A program made the position numbers and the translations under genes. From Mesorhizobium_B sp963522145 (GTDB lineage: Bacteria; Pseudomonadota; Alphaproteobacteria; Rhizobiales; Rhizobiaceae), in assembly GCA_963522145.1 (NCBI GenBank), contig CAUQXI010000016.1, forward strand, positions 1 to 64,000: a stretch of 64,000 bases of DNA, written 5' to 3'. Numbering within the stretch: position 1 is the first letter of the stretch; every line of letters starts with the position of its first letter. Below the pieces are notes generated by a model, which saw nothing but the letters and a program-made list of their open reading frames with translations, was not told the origin of the DNA and ran no database searches. Below are positions 16,435 through 25,814 of this stretch, piece by piece.

Positions 16435-19056
16435 TCAAGCCGCAGTCACGAAGCCATCCAGAACGCGCTTCTGCCCGGCGCGATCGAAATCGATCGTGAG
16501 CTTGTTGCCCTCCACGGACGCAACCTGTCCACCGCCGAACTTCTGGTGGAACACACGGTCGCCGATCTTGAAGGCTGCGGGCTCATTCGAAACGGACTTC
16601 GCCACCAGCTCGCCATCGATGGTGCGGCCCTTGATCGAGCCTCGGCCGGCGCCGAAACCGGAGTCGGTCTCGCCATAGCCGATCCGCTCGATGCCGACGC
16701 CTGAACGCATGCCCCAATTACCGCGTGTGGCTTCGGTCTGGTTCGCCTGGGCGCGCTGCCAGCCCGGCGTGCGGTAGGTGTTGGCAAAAGGCTCGGACTG
16801 CGCCTTGTCGAAGCGTGAGGCGCCGTAAGGGTTGCGCCGCCCGCCGAAGCTGCCGCCGCCGTAGCCGCCATGGCTGTTGCCGCTTTCGGTTACTTCGACA
16901 TGGGCCTCGGGAAGCTCGTCCAGAAAGCGGGACGGGATCGTGGTCTGCCACAACCCATGGATGCGCCGGTTGGATACGAACCAGAGGAAAAGGTTCTTCT
17001 TGGCGCGCGTCAGGCCGACATAGGCCAGACGCCGCTCTTCCTCGAGCCCCGCGCGGCCCCCTTCATCCAGCGCGCGCTGATGGGGGAACAGGCCTTCCTC
17101 CCAGCCGGGAAGGAACACAGTCTCGAATTCCAGCCCCTTGGCGGAATGCAGCGTCATGAGGCTGACGGCGTCGAGCTCCTCGTTGCGCTCGGTATCCATC
17201 ACCAACGCGACATGCTCGAGGAACGAGCGGAGCGACTCGTAATCCTCCATGGAGCGCACGAGTTCCTTGAGGTTCTCCAGCCGCCCGGGCGCTTCCGCCG
17301 AACGGTCGTTCTTCCACATTGCCGTGTAGCCGCTTTCGTCCAGGATCAGCTCGGCCAATTCGGTATGCGGCGTGTTTTCCAGCGCCTTCTGCCAGCGCGA
17401 GAAGTTGGCGACCACCTCGCGCAGGGCGGCGCGGGGCTTGGCCTTGAGCTCGTCCGACTCGGCTAGTTCGCCAGCTGCTTCCAGTAGGGGAACTCGGAGC
17501 CGCCGTGCCGTGTCGTGGATCTGCCTGATGGCGATGTCGCCAAGGCCGCGTTTGGGCACGTTGACGATGCGCTCGAAGGCAAGATCGTCCGAGGTCGAGA
17601 CCGTAAGGCGAAAAAACGCCATCGCATCACGGATTTCGAGACGTTCGTAGAAGCGCGGGCCGCCGATCACGCGATAATTCAGGCCGAGCGTGACGAAACG
17701 ATCCTCGAATTCGCGCATCTGAAACGAGGCGCGCATGAGGATCGCGATGTCGTTGAGCCTAGCGCCTCGGCGCTGAAGCTGCTCGATCTCCTCGCCGACC
17801 GCGCGGGCTTCCTCTTCCGAGTCCCAGGCGGCGCGAACATTGACCTTGGGGTCGTCGGGATCGGGCGCATCAGTGAAGAGCGTCTTGCCCAAGCGATCCG
17901 CATTGTGCGCGATGAGATGCGAGGCAGCGCCGAGGATATGAGCGGTCGAGCGGTAGTTGCGCTCCAGCCGGATCACGGTCGCGCCCGGAAAATCCTTTTC
18001 AAAGCGCAGGATGTTGTCCACCTCCGCGCCACGCCAGCCATAAATCGACTGATCGTCGTCGCCCACGCAGCAGATGTTGACGGTGTTGTTTTCGCTTGCG
18101 GGCTGATCCGCGCCTTCCGGCGCGGGCCCTCCGCGGGGGCCTCGCATGGGCTCGGACGCTCGGTCGGGCTTGCGGCCTTCGGCCGTGACCGCCGGTGGGG
18201 TTGCGGCTGCACGACGTGCTGCATCCGGGCGCTGAGCGAGCAGGCGCAGCCACATATACTGGGCGGTGTTGGTGTCCTGATACTCGTCCACCAGGATGTA
18301 CTTGAAGCGGCGGTGATATTCCTTGAGCACGTCGGGGTGATCGCGGAAAATGCGGATCGGGTGAAGAAGCAGGTCGCCGAAGTCGCAGGCGTTGAGCGTC
18401 TTCAACCGCTCCTGATAGGCCGCGTAGAGATGGCGTCCTTTGCCGTTGCCGAATGCGCGGGCATCGCCTTCGGAGATGTCCTTGGGCGCGAGCCCCTTAT
18501 TCTTCCAGCTATCGATCATGCCCGCGAACTGCCGCGCGGGCCAGCGCTTCTCGTCCAGATTCTCGGCCTGGATGAGTTGCTTGATCAGTCGGTTCACATC
18601 GTCCGTGTCGAGGATGGTGAAGTCGGAGCGCAGGCCTGCCATCTCGGCATGGCGGCGCAGGAGCTTGACTCCGATGGAGTGGAAGGTGCCGAGCCATGGC
18701 ATGCCCTCCACCGCTTCGCCCACGAGCTTGCCGATGCGCGTCTTCATCTCGCGCGCGGCCTTGTTGGTGAAGGTCACCGCCAGGATCTGCGACGGGTAGG
18801 CGCGGCCGGTCGCCAGGATATGGGCGATCCGCGTGGTCAGCACCCGGGTTTTGCCCGTGCCCGCGCCGGCCAGCACCAGCACTGGGCCTTCCGTGGTTTC
18901 GACTGCCAACCTTTGCTCGGGATTCAGCCCGTCGAGGTAGCTCGACGGAGGTGGCGCATCCGCGCGCTGGCCCATGGCGCGCGCGGCAATGCCGCCCGGT
19001 TTCACGCCGACGCGGCTCACGGACGAACCGTGCGGATCATCGAAAAAGGCTGACAT
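16435..19056 (-). CDS. uvrD: ATP-dependent DNA helicase UvrD/PcrA
   Basis: 3'-5' superfamily 1 helicase for excision and mismatch repair. It shows LNPEQRLAVETTEGPVLVLA with Walker A GAGTGKT (about residues 63-69), AVTFTNKAAREMK, the DEYQDTN motif, VGDDDQSIYGWRGA, IRLERNYRS, and LMTLHSAKGLEFETVF. The C-terminal end IGDRVFHQKFGGGQVASVEG is the Tudor-like domain of UvrD/PcrA. At 873 residues it is longer than usual. About 45 Pro/Ala/Arg/Gly-rich residues are inserted just before VGDDDQSIYG (near residues 270-315), and a Gly-rich stretch lies near 750. The ATG at 19056 begins MSAFFDDPHG; the frame upstream to 19197 is not homologous. A LexA box lies 29 bases upstream. Confidence 0.96.
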   Translation of the reverse strand: MSAFFDDPHGSSVSRVGVKPGGIAARAMGQRADAPPPSSYLDGLNPEQRLAVETTEGPVLVLAGAGTGKTRVLTTRIAHILATGRAYPSQILAVTFTNKAAREMKTRIGKLVGEAVEGMPWLGTFHSIGVKLLRRHAEMAGLRSDFTILDTDDVNRLIKQLIQAENLDEKRWPARQFAGMIDSWKNKGLAPKDISEGDARAFGNGKGRHLYAAYQERLKTLNACDFGDLLLHPIRIFRDHPDVLKEYHRRFKYILVDEYQDTNTAQYMWLRLLAQRPDAARRAAATPPAVTAEGRKPDRASEPMRGPRGGPAPEGADQPASENNTVNICCVGDDDQSIYGWRGAEVDNILRFEKDFPGATVIRLERNYRSTAHILGAASHLIAHNADRLGKTLFTDAPDPDDPKVNVRAAWDSEEEARAVGEEIEQLQRRGARLNDIAILMRASFQMREFEDRFVTLGLNYRVIGGPRFYERLEIRDAMAFFRLTVSTSDDLAFERIVNVPKRGLGDIAIRQIHDTARRLRVPLLEAAGELAESDELKAKPRAALREVVANFSRWQKALENTPHTELAELILDESGYTAMWKNDRSAEAPGRLENLKELVRSMEDYESLRSFLEHVALVMDTERNEELDAVSLMTLHSAKGLEFETVFLPGWEEGLFPHQRALDEGGRAGLEEERRLAYVGLTRAKKNLFLWFVSNRRIHGLWQTTIPSRFLDELPEAHVEVTESGNSHGGYGGGSFGGRRNPYGASRFDKAQSEPFANTYRTPGWQRAQANQTEATRGNWGMRSGVGIERIGYGETDSGFGAGRGSIKGRTIDGELVAKSVSNEPAAFKIGDRVFHQKFGGGQVASVEGNKLTIDFDRAGQKRVLDGFVTAA

Positions 19057-19084
19057 AGCCGCGCAATGTAGTGATTCGGGATGA

Positions 19085-19099
19085 GAACACCAGCAGAAC
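19085..19099 (-). promoter_or_regulatory. LexA (SOS) box upstream of uvrD
   Basis: On the minus strand the sequence is GTTC, 7 bases, GTTC, the alphaproteobacterial LexA site. It lies 29 bases before the uvrD start, as expected for an SOS-controlled uvrD. Confidence 0.8.
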
Positions 19100-19434
19100 A
19101 CGCGGCAGGCCGTGCCTGCTTTGAACCTGATGCGCTCCGCGCCTCGGATGATGGATGAACAAGACAGCGCCGCTGTTTCTCGAGTCGGCGGAATCACTTG
19201 GAGGTGATGGTTCTCGTCTTGGATGAAGCCAAGCCGGCCTCTTCAACCGACCGCGCCGCCCCCAGCAGTGTAGTTCTTTCTGATCTCCGCCGCCTTTCCG
19301 CCGAGACCCGCAGAAGGCTCGGCGAGCCCTTGCGCCGGGCAATCAAAATTCTGCTAAGCGAAGTCGTCGGCGATCGAAGAGCGCGCGCACCAGGCCGCCC
19401 TCGCATCTCTAGCTTTCGGAGGAGGACAACAAAT
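19100..19434. other. Divergent intergenic region uvrD / FAD oxidase
   Basis: No gene is recognised in these 335 bases. A short hairpin, GCAGGC-CGT-GCCTGC (about 19105-19119), abuts the LexA site. A GGAGGA ribosome-binding site lies near 19418-19426 for the downstream gene. No convincing -35/-10 pair was found for the plus strand. Confidence 0.5.
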
Positions 19435-20853
19435 ATGGCGCTCAAGGATATCGGCAGGCCACAGCGAAACGATGCGGGGATCGGCGCCGCTCTGCCTATC
19501 CTCAGGCAGCGGTTCGGTGAGCGCTTCCATACGAGCGAGGCGATGCGGTCCACTCACGCGCATACGACCACCTATATTCCGACCGAGATGCCGGATGGCG
19601 TGTTCTTCGCAGGATCGACCGCCGAGGTGTCGGATGCCGTAAAGATCTGCGCCGAGCATCGGGTGCCGGTCATCCCTTTCGGCACCGGCTCCTCGCTGGA
19701 GGGGCATGTGAACGCGCCGGCGGGCGGCATCTCGATCGACACCTCCGGCATGAACCGCATCCTGGCCGTTCACCCCGAAGACCTCGATTGCACCGTCGAG
19801 CCCGGCGTCACCCGGGAGGCGCTGAACACGCATCTACGTGACACGGGGCTGTTCTTCCCGATCGACCCCGGCGCGAATGCGAGCCTCGGAGGCATGGCGG
19901 CAACGCGGGCTTCCGGCACCAATGCGGTGCGCTACGGCACTATGCGCGAGAATGTGATCGCGCTCGAAGCAGTGATGGCCGACGGGACGGTGGTGCAGAC
20001 CGCCCGGCGCGCCCGGAAGACGTCCGCCGGCTATGATCTCACCCGCCTTCTCGTTGGCTCCGAAGGCACGCTCGGCGTGATCACCGGCCTGACGTTGAAG
20101 TTGCAGGGGATCCCGGAAGCGATCTCCGGCGGTGTCTGCCCCTTCCCGAGCGTGGAGGGCGCCTGCGATGCGGTGATCGCGACGATCCAGAGCGGCATTC
20201 CCGTGGCGCGCATCGAACTGGTCAATGCTCTCCACATGCGTGCGCTCAAGAACTACTCGGCTCTGCCTTATCCGGAAAGCCCGTGCCTGTTTCTCGAATT
20301 CCACGGCTCGCCGTCGAGCGTGGCCGAGCAGGCCGAGCGCTTCGGCGGAATCGCCGAGGAGTGGGGCGGCGGGCCGTTCCTGTGGACGGCGGTGGCGGAG
20401 GAGCGTGCCAAGCTGTGGAAGGCGCGCCATGACGCCTACTGGGCGTCGCTCACCCTGCGGCCCGGCGCAAAGGGTCTGTCCACCGATGTCTGCGTGCCGA
20501 TCTCGCGTCTGGCGGAATGTATCACGGAAACGGAAGCGGACATCGCCGAGGCCGGGCTGATCGCGCCCATCGTGGGACATGTCGGTGACGGCAACTTCCA
20601 TGTGATGGTCCTGATCGACACGGGCAATCCTGCCGAGATCACGTCTGCCGAAGCCTTTGTGTCGCGCCTCAACGACCGCGCGCTCCGCATGGAAGGAACC
20701 TGCACGGGCGAGCATGGCATCGGTCAGGGCAAGATGGGCTTTCTCCAGGCTGAACTCGGGCGTGGGGTCGAGGTGATGCGGGTCATCAAGCGGGCACTCG
20801 ATCCGCTCAACATCATGAATCCCGGAAAAATCCTGTTCGCGGCAGGAACTTAG
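19435..20853 (+). CDS. FAD-binding oxidase, glycolate oxidase GlcD / D-lactate dehydrogenase type
   Basis: A 472-residue flavoprotein of the FAD_binding_4 plus FAD-oxidase C-terminal family. The FAD-binding PCMH part contains PVIPFGTGSSLEGHVNAPAGGI and DPGANASLGGMAATRASGTNAVRYG. The C-terminal domain holds STDVCVPISRL, IVGHVGDGNFHVMV, and ends in GTCTGEHGIGQGKM...LNIMNPGKIL. These are typical of enzymes oxidising D-lactate, glycolate or D-2-hydroxyglutarate. No glcE or glcF follows, so a single-subunit D-lactate dehydrogenase (cytochrome-type) is more likely than a glycolate oxidase subunit. The ATG at 19435 has GGAGGA upstream. Confidence 0.9.
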   Translation: MALKDIGRPQRNDAGIGAALPILRQRFGERFHTSEAMRSTHAHTTTYIPTEMPDGVFFAGSTAEVSDAVKICAEHRVPVIPFGTGSSLEGHVNAPAGGISIDTSGMNRILAVHPEDLDCTVEPGVTREALNTHLRDTGLFFPIDPGANASLGGMAATRASGTNAVRYGTMRENVIALEAVMADGTVVQTARRARKTSAGYDLTRLLVGSEGTLGVITGLTLKLQGIPEAISGGVCPFPSVEGACDAVIATIQSGIPVARIELVNALHMRALKNYSALPYPESPCLFLEFHGSPSSVAEQAERFGGIAEEWGGGPFLWTAVAEERAKLWKARHDAYWASLTLRPGAKGLSTDVCVPISRLAECITETEADIAEAGLIAPIVGHVGDGNFHVMVLIDTGNPAEITSAEAFVSRLNDRALRMEGTCTGEHGIGQGKMGFLQAELGRGVEVMRVIKRALDPLNIMNPGKILFAAGT

Positions 20854-20933
20854 GCGGCGTTCGCCGCGCCATTTTCTCGACATGCTGACGCTCCTATGGT
20901 GAAGGTCGGAGCCGTTCGGTAGCTAGGCGGTCG

Positions 20934-23900
20934 ATGCTCGCGCGCTTGTTCATCTTTTTCGGCGGATTGCTTGTGGTGGCGCTGTTCACAGCGCTTCTTG
21001 CACCGCTTTTTATCGACTGGAGTTCGTATCGCGGCGATTTCGAGCGCGAGGCGAGCGCTGTGCTCGGACGCCGCGTGACCGTGCGCGGCGACGCCGAGGC
21101 GAGGCTGCTGCCGTTTCCGTCGCTTTCTTTCTCGGATGTCGTGGTCGGCGAGCCGGATGCACCGGCCCTGACGGTCGAAACCTTCTCCATGGACGCGGAG
21201 CTCGCTCCGTTCATGAGCGGCGAGTTCCGCATCTTCGACATGCGGCTCGTGCGGCCGAAGATGCGCGTCGACCTGGCGGCGGACGGAACGGTGGACTGGG
21301 CAGTTCGGCCGTCCACGCCGTTCGATCCACGCCACACCTCGCTGGAAAAGCTCACCTTGCTTGAAGGCGAGGTCACCATCCACCACGCGTTGAGCGGACG
21401 CGTTCATCGCCTCACCGAGATCAACGCCGACCTGTCTGCCCGCTCGCTCGCGGGACCCTGGCGCGCGGACGGCTCGTTGCGCGTCGACGGCATGCGGACG
21501 AAGCTTTCGGCATCGACAAGCACTGCCGAGAACGGCGCGATGCGGCTGAAGCTGACGGCTGCGCCGGAGCCGCTCGGCATGAGCCTCACGGCAGAAGGGG
21601 ATGTCCGCATCCGTAACGGGGTTGCGGATTATGCGGGAACGTTCCGGGCAGCGGAGATCGTGGCTCCGCCCGCTGCGGGCAAAGCAGTGCGCGACGCGAA
21701 GGATCAGGCTGCTCCGGCCTACCGGCTCAGCGGCAGCTTCACGTTTGATCACCGGCAGCTTGCGGTGGATACCTTCCGCTTCGAAACGGGGCCACTCGAC
21801 GATCCCTATACGGCAGACGGAAAGGCGCGGGTGGAACTGGGCAGCGCGCCCCGCTTCGCGATCGAGGCACAGGGCGCGCAAGTGCGGCTCGACCGACCGG
21901 AGGGGACAGAAGGAGACCCGGCCGCACCGCCCCTGACCTTCGAGGAGCGGCTGCTGCGCTTCGAGGAGGCCGTGCAGAACCTGCCGCAGATTTCCATTCC
22001 GGGCACAATCGATGTCACCCTGCCGGCTATCGTTGCCGGCGACACCACGGTGCGCGATGTGACGCTTTCCGTTCAGCCGGAAAAGGGCCGCTGGCAGGTC
22101 GGAAAGCTTGCGGCGACCCTGCCGGGACGCGCGACGCTGGAAGCAAGCGGCATCCTCCATACGGGCGAAGGGATCGGATTCGATGGAACGCTGCTGCTGG
22201 CGGTGGCGCAGCCGTCCGGCTTCGCCGCCTGGCTTGCGCGCGATGTGGACGAGGCCGTGCGGCGCCTGCCCGCCGCCGGGTTCAATGCCAAGGTCTCGTT
22301 GAGCCGCGCCGAGCAGAAATTCGACGACCTCGAACTCGTGCTCGGCGGCGCCACGCTTCGCGGCTCCATCGACAGCCTGCTGCCTCTGCGCGGTCGCCCT
22401 TCCGCGACGATCCGGCTCGACGGCGGCACGCTGGATCTTGATCAGGCGGCTGCCTTTGCTTCGCTCTTCGTCAGCGAAAAGGGCGAGAACCATTTTGCAG
22501 GGCGCGACCTCGATCTTGAGGTCAAGGCTGGTCCGGTTGCCGGGGCCGGCGTCGCGGCCGATGAGGTCGATGCCGCGCTGCGCTTGCGTGACGAGCGGCT
22601 GGAAATCCGCCGCTTGGTTCTGCGTGGCTTTGCCGGCGCGACCGTCGATGCGACCGGGCAGATTTCGGATCTCGGCCGTGTGCCTTCCATCCGGATCGAC
22701 GGGACGGTGGAAGCCGATGACCTCACCCCGCTGATCACGCTGGCTTCCACCCGCTTTCCGGCAACGCCCGTGCTGGATCGGCTGCCCGCACAGGCTGCCG
22801 CTATTCCGGGCCTCCTGAACGCCTCACATCTGGCGCTGTCCCTGCGCGTTGACGGCGACGATCCTTTGCAGCGTGCGATGTCGCTGTTCGTTGAAGGTGA
22901 AACCGGCGGAACGATCGTCAAGGCTCAACTGACGGGCACGGGCGACCCCGCTCATCCGGCAACTGCTAAAGCCGCGCTGAGCGCCTCGGCACGCAATGAG
23001 GACGGCACGCGCCTGCTCGCGCTATCGGGGCTGCCGGTCCTGCCGCTCGATCTGGTCGGCTCGGCGGAACTGTCGCTTTCCGCAACAGGCACCGCGGAAG
23101 GCGGGCTTGCGACAAAGGCGAGCTTGAGCGGCGACAACTTCACGCTCGGCTTTGATGGCACGGTATCGTCCGGCTCGCGCGGAAACGCAGCCAGCGGCGC
23201 CCTTCGCCTCGACACGAGAGACATCGAACCCTGGATGCAGACCATCGGCGCCGGTCTGCCGGGCTTCGGTCTCGGCACGCCGGTCGAACTGGCGGCCGAT
23301 GCCGACTATTCCGACGGCCTGCTGGTGCTTTCGGCGCTCGACGGAAGCGTTGATGAGGGCAAGGTCGAGGGCGACGTGAACATCGCCTGGAAAGACGGTG
23401 TTCCGGACCTTTCCGGTGCTCTGTCGCTCGACGCATTGGAGCTCGACCGCGCCGCTTCGGTGGTCGTCGGTGCCGAGGCGTTCGACGCTGAGGAGGGCAT
23501 GTGGCCTTCGATCCCTTTCCGCCAGACGCCGGCATCTCCCTTCACGCTGGCCTTCGATCTTGCGGTCGGGACGCTGTCGGCCGGTGATCTGGGCGCGCTT
23601 CAATCGGCCAACTTTTCGCTCAAGCTGGACGGCACCCGGATCGCGCTAGACGGGCTGACCGGAACGCTGCACGGCGGCGCGGTCAAGGCAAGCGCCGAGT
23701 TGAAGAACAGCGCCGGCACCGGCCTGTTCACCTCGCAGTTCAGCATCGCTGGCGCGGAAGCCGCAATGCTTCTCCAGCAGAGCGGGATCAGCGGGCAGGC
23801 CGACGCTGCGGCGAGCCTGAGCGCGAACGGCAAGACCGTCGGCGGACTGGTGACGAACCTTGCGGGATCGGGAACTGCGAGCCTGCGCGATCTCAAGCTG

Positions 23901-24698
23901 CAGAACATCAATGAAGGCGCCTTTCCCCATTTGATCGCGCAGGCCGACACGATCGGGCGCGATGTCGATGCGGATGATGCCGCTCGCTTCGCGCCGCCGA
24001 TCCTGGCTGCCGGCAACTTCACCGCGCCTCGCGCCGAAATGGCCTTCACAGTCGCCGGCGGCGTTCTGCGCTCACCCACGGTCACGCTGGACGGAAGCGA
24101 GGCGAAAATGTCGGCTGATCTGAGGATCGACCTCAACACAGGCGATGTCGGCGTGAACGGCGCGCTTCTGCTCGATCCGGGTGAAGACGCTCTGGTAGGC
24201 TCCGAGCCCACGGTGAATTTTTCTCGCGGAGGACCGCTGGCGACCGCTGGTCTCCGCTTCGACACTGCGCCGCTGGGCCAGTTCCTGACGCAGCGGGCGC
24301 TGGAGCGGGAGCAAGCGCGGGTGGAAGCCATGCAGGCCGAGCTGCTCGAAAAGCAGCGCCTTCGCCGCGAGGCGCGTCTTTATTCCACCCTGGCAAGCGA
24401 ACGCGCTGCGATCGCGGCCGAGCTGATCCGTCAGGAAGAAGCCGCGCGCATCAGGGCGGAGGAGCGTGCGGCAGCGGAGGCGGAAGAGGCCAGGCGCCGG
24501 GCCGAAGAACAGGAAAGGCAGCGGGCGGAGGAGGCCGAACGCGTGCGCACTGAAGAGGGCCGTCGCAAAGCCCAGGCGGCGCAGGCCGAGGAGGCTGGTC
24601 AGGCGCGTCGCGCGGCGCAGGAGCGTCCATCAGCCGCCGGGGAACAGGCTGCGCCGCCAACCAGCCTCGATCTGGAGCAGTTCGACCCGGCGCTGTGA
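20934..24698 (+). CDS. AsmA family protein (large, envelope biogenesis)
   Basis: A 1254-residue protein with one N-terminal membrane helix (LFIFFGGLLVVALFTALLAPLFI) and the AsmA start DWSSYRGDFEREASAVLGRRV, RLLPFPSLSFSDVVVG. A long beta-rich body of alternating repeats and a second AsmA-like block (GTASLRDLKLQNINEGAFPHL) follow. The last 120 residues are an Ala/Arg/Glu-rich coiled coil (EEARRRAEEQERQRAEEAER). AsmA-like proteins are thought to bridge the periplasm and move phospholipids to the outer membrane. The terminal coiled coil is an unusual addition to the core AsmA fold. The start is the ATG at 20934, 80 bases after the FAD oxidase. Confidence 0.9.
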   Translation: MLARLFIFFGGLLVVALFTALLAPLFIDWSSYRGDFEREASAVLGRRVTVRGDAEARLLPFPSLSFSDVVVGEPDAPALTVETFSMDAELAPFMSGEFRIFDMRLVRPKMRVDLAADGTVDWAVRPSTPFDPRHTSLEKLTLLEGEVTIHHALSGRVHRLTEINADLSARSLAGPWRADGSLRVDGMRTKLSASTSTAENGAMRLKLTAAPEPLGMSLTAEGDVRIRNGVADYAGTFRAAEIVAPPAAGKAVRDAKDQAAPAYRLSGSFTFDHRQLAVDTFRFETGPLDDPYTADGKARVELGSAPRFAIEAQGAQVRLDRPEGTEGDPAAPPLTFEERLLRFEEAVQNLPQISIPGTIDVTLPAIVAGDTTVRDVTLSVQPEKGRWQVGKLAATLPGRATLEASGILHTGEGIGFDGTLLLAVAQPSGFAAWLARDVDEAVRRLPAAGFNAKVSLSRAEQKFDDLELVLGGATLRGSIDSLLPLRGRPSATIRLDGGTLDLDQAAAFASLFVSEKGENHFAGRDLDLEVKAGPVAGAGVAADEVDAALRLRDERLEIRRLVLRGFAGATVDATGQISDLGRVPSIRIDGTVEADDLTPLITLASTRFPATPVLDRLPAQAAAIPGLLNASHLALSLRVDGDDPLQRAMSLFVEGETGGTIVKAQLTGTGDPAHPATAKAALSASARNEDGTRLLALSGLPVLPLDLVGSAELSLSATGTAEGGLATKASLSGDNFTLGFDGTVSSGSRGNAASGALRLDTRDIEPWMQTIGAGLPGFGLGTPVELAADADYSDGLLVLSALDGSVDEGKVEGDVNIAWKDGVPDLSGALSLDALELDRAASVVVGAEAFDAEEGMWPSIPFRQTPASPFTLAFDLAVGTLSAGDLGALQSANFSLKLDGTRIALDGLTGTLHGGAVKASAELKNSAGTGLFTSQFSIAGAEAAMLLQQSGISGQADAAASLSANGKTVGGLVTNLAGSGTASLRDLKLQNINEGAFPHLIAQADTIGRDVDADDAARFAPPILAAGNFTAPRAEMAFTVAGGVLRSPTVTLDGSEAKMSADLRIDLNTGDVGVNGALLLDPGEDALVGSEPTVNFSRGGPLATAGLRFDTAPLGQFLTQRALEREQARVEAMQAELLEKQRLRREARLYSTLASERAAIAAELIRQEEAARIRAEERAAAEAEEARRRAEEQERQRAEEAERVRTEEGRRKAQAAQAEEAGQARRAAQERPSAAGEQAAPPTSLDLEQFDPAL

Positions 24699-24743
24699 AC
24701 GATGTCCCGCGGGTAGGATTGGTCACTCCGTTCTGATGGGGAG

Positions 24744-24971
24744 TCAGCCTTCCGCCGTTTTTCCCTTTAGCTGGCGCAGAACGAAGATGCGCAGGGCGGA
24801 GGACAGGTTCGCGTTGCGCGGCCGTGCTTCGTCGACTTCCGCGATCAATGTGGCGAGGGGCATGGCGCGATCCGTGGCGATCGCCTGAAGTTCGGCGAAG
24901 AAGGGTTCTTCCAGCGAGAAGCTCGTGCGATGCCCGCGAATGGAAACGGAGCGCTTGCGGACGGTGCTCAA
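24744..24971 (-). CDS. Ribbon-helix-helix domain protein
   Basis: A 75-residue protein matching the RHH_4-type ribbon-helix-helix family: RKRSVSIRGHRTSFSLEEPFF, then ELQAIATDRAMPLATLIAEV and ALRIFVLRQL. These small proteins are predicted DNA binders. The start is a TTG at 24971 overlapping the stop of the preceding DUF4169 gene (TTGA), so the two are translationally coupled. It is the third gene of an sspB-DUF4169-RHH set that recurs in Rhizobiales; a regulatory target is not known. Confidence 0.85.
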   Translation of the reverse strand: MSTVRKRSVSIRGHRTSFSLEEPFFAELQAIATDRAMPLATLIAEVDEARPRNANLSSALRIFVLRQLKGKTAEG

Positions 24972-25180
24972 CCCCGATCCGCTTCATCGGGGAGTTTTGA
25001 TTGCTCGACCCGCTTGTGCCCGTCGAGATGACGGCGTGTTTGATCTGCGCTCATCCGCGCCGCTTCACGCTCCGCCTTCGTGCGGCCGTGATGCAGGCGG
25101 CTGGCCTCGGCCGCTTGTTCTCGCTCGCTTCGATCGCGCTGCTTGCGTTTAAGGCGCAGGTTGACGATCTCGCCGGTCAC
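24968..25180 (-). CDS. DUF4169 family small basic protein
   Basis: A 70-residue, highly charged protein: EIVNLRLKRKQRDRSEREQ, then FGRTK-like HHGRTKAEREAARM and a basic tail. This is the DUF4169 pattern; function unknown. The start codon is GTG at 25180, 17 bases after the sspB stop, and its end overlaps the RHH gene. The composition suggests a nucleic-acid or ribosome-associated protein, but this is only inference. Confidence 0.8.
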   Translation of the reverse strand: MTGEIVNLRLKRKQRDRSEREQAAEASRLHHGRTKAEREAARMSADQTRRHLDGHKRVEQSKLPDEADRG

Positions 25181-25197
25181 GAAAAGATTCCCGCTGC

Positions 25198-25731
25198 TTA
25201 CTTCTTGCGGAAGGCATCGAGCGACACGACTGCCGCGCCCGCCTTTCCTGTGTCGCTTGGGTCGGTATCCGCGCTCTTTTCTTCCTTGGCCGGCTTCGGA
25301 CCAGGAAGGGGCAGCGTGTCGGTCGGAACGACGGACAGGGCGACCGGCGCCTCGGCAGCCGCTTCCGCTGCCTCGATCTTGGTGTCGAACTCGAGCTCGA
25401 AATTGACCGAAGGGTCGTAAAAGCCGCGCACGGCGGCGAATGGGACTTCCAGCCGCTCGGGCACATCCGAGAAGGACAGGCCGATCTCGAAGCCGGTGTC
25501 CGACACTTTCAGATCCCAGTACTGGAACTGCACCACGATCGTCATCTGTTCGGGGTAGCGCTCCCGGAGGCGGGTCGAAATGCGCACGCCGGGCGCGTTG
25601 GTCAGGAAGGTGATGAAGAAGTGATGGTTGCCGGGCAGTCCGGCGCGCGCCACCTCGGAGAGAACCTTGCGCATGACGCCGCGCAGCGCATCCTGCGCGA
25701 GAATGTCATAGCGGATATGATCGTCGGCCAT
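25198..25731 (-). CDS. sspB: SspB-family ClpXP adaptor (alphaproteobacterial type)
   Basis: A 177-residue adaptor that binds the SsrA tag and delivers tagged proteins to ClpXP. Its N-terminal core begins MADDHIRYDILAQDALRGVM and contains HHFFITFLTNAPGVRIS and MTIVVQFQYWDLKVSDTGFE, as in SspB-alpha. After an acidic linker the C-terminus ends VVSLDAFRKK, the short conserved ClpX-docking tail. The ATG at 25731 is the homologous start; the frame extends upstream to 25794 without support. The tmRNA gene that encodes the tag lies only about 0.7 kb away. Confidence 0.9.
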   Translation of the reverse strand: MADDHIRYDILAQDALRGVMRKVLSEVARAGLPGNHHFFITFLTNAPGVRISTRLRERYPEQMTIVVQFQYWDLKVSDTGFEIGLSFSDVPERLEVPFAAVRGFYDPSVNFELEFDTKIEAAEAAAEAPVALSVVPTDTLPLPGPKPAKEEKSADTDPSDTGKAGAAVVSLDAFRKK

Positions 25732-25814
25732 GAGGCGAGCCGGGCTCCGGGTTGCAAGCCCTTCTTCTGTAATGGAGCTTCCGGCGAGCGACAACCCGAA
25801 ACGCTTGTTCCGCG

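Noticed and set aside
17515..19053. Plus-strand open frame of 512 codons opposite uvrD
   Set aside because: Antisense shadow of uvrD; no homology or start signals.
20850..22493. Minus-strand open frame of 547 codons opposite asmA
   Set aside because: Arg/His/Gly-rich shadow composition without any family motif; the plus-strand AsmA reading is clear.
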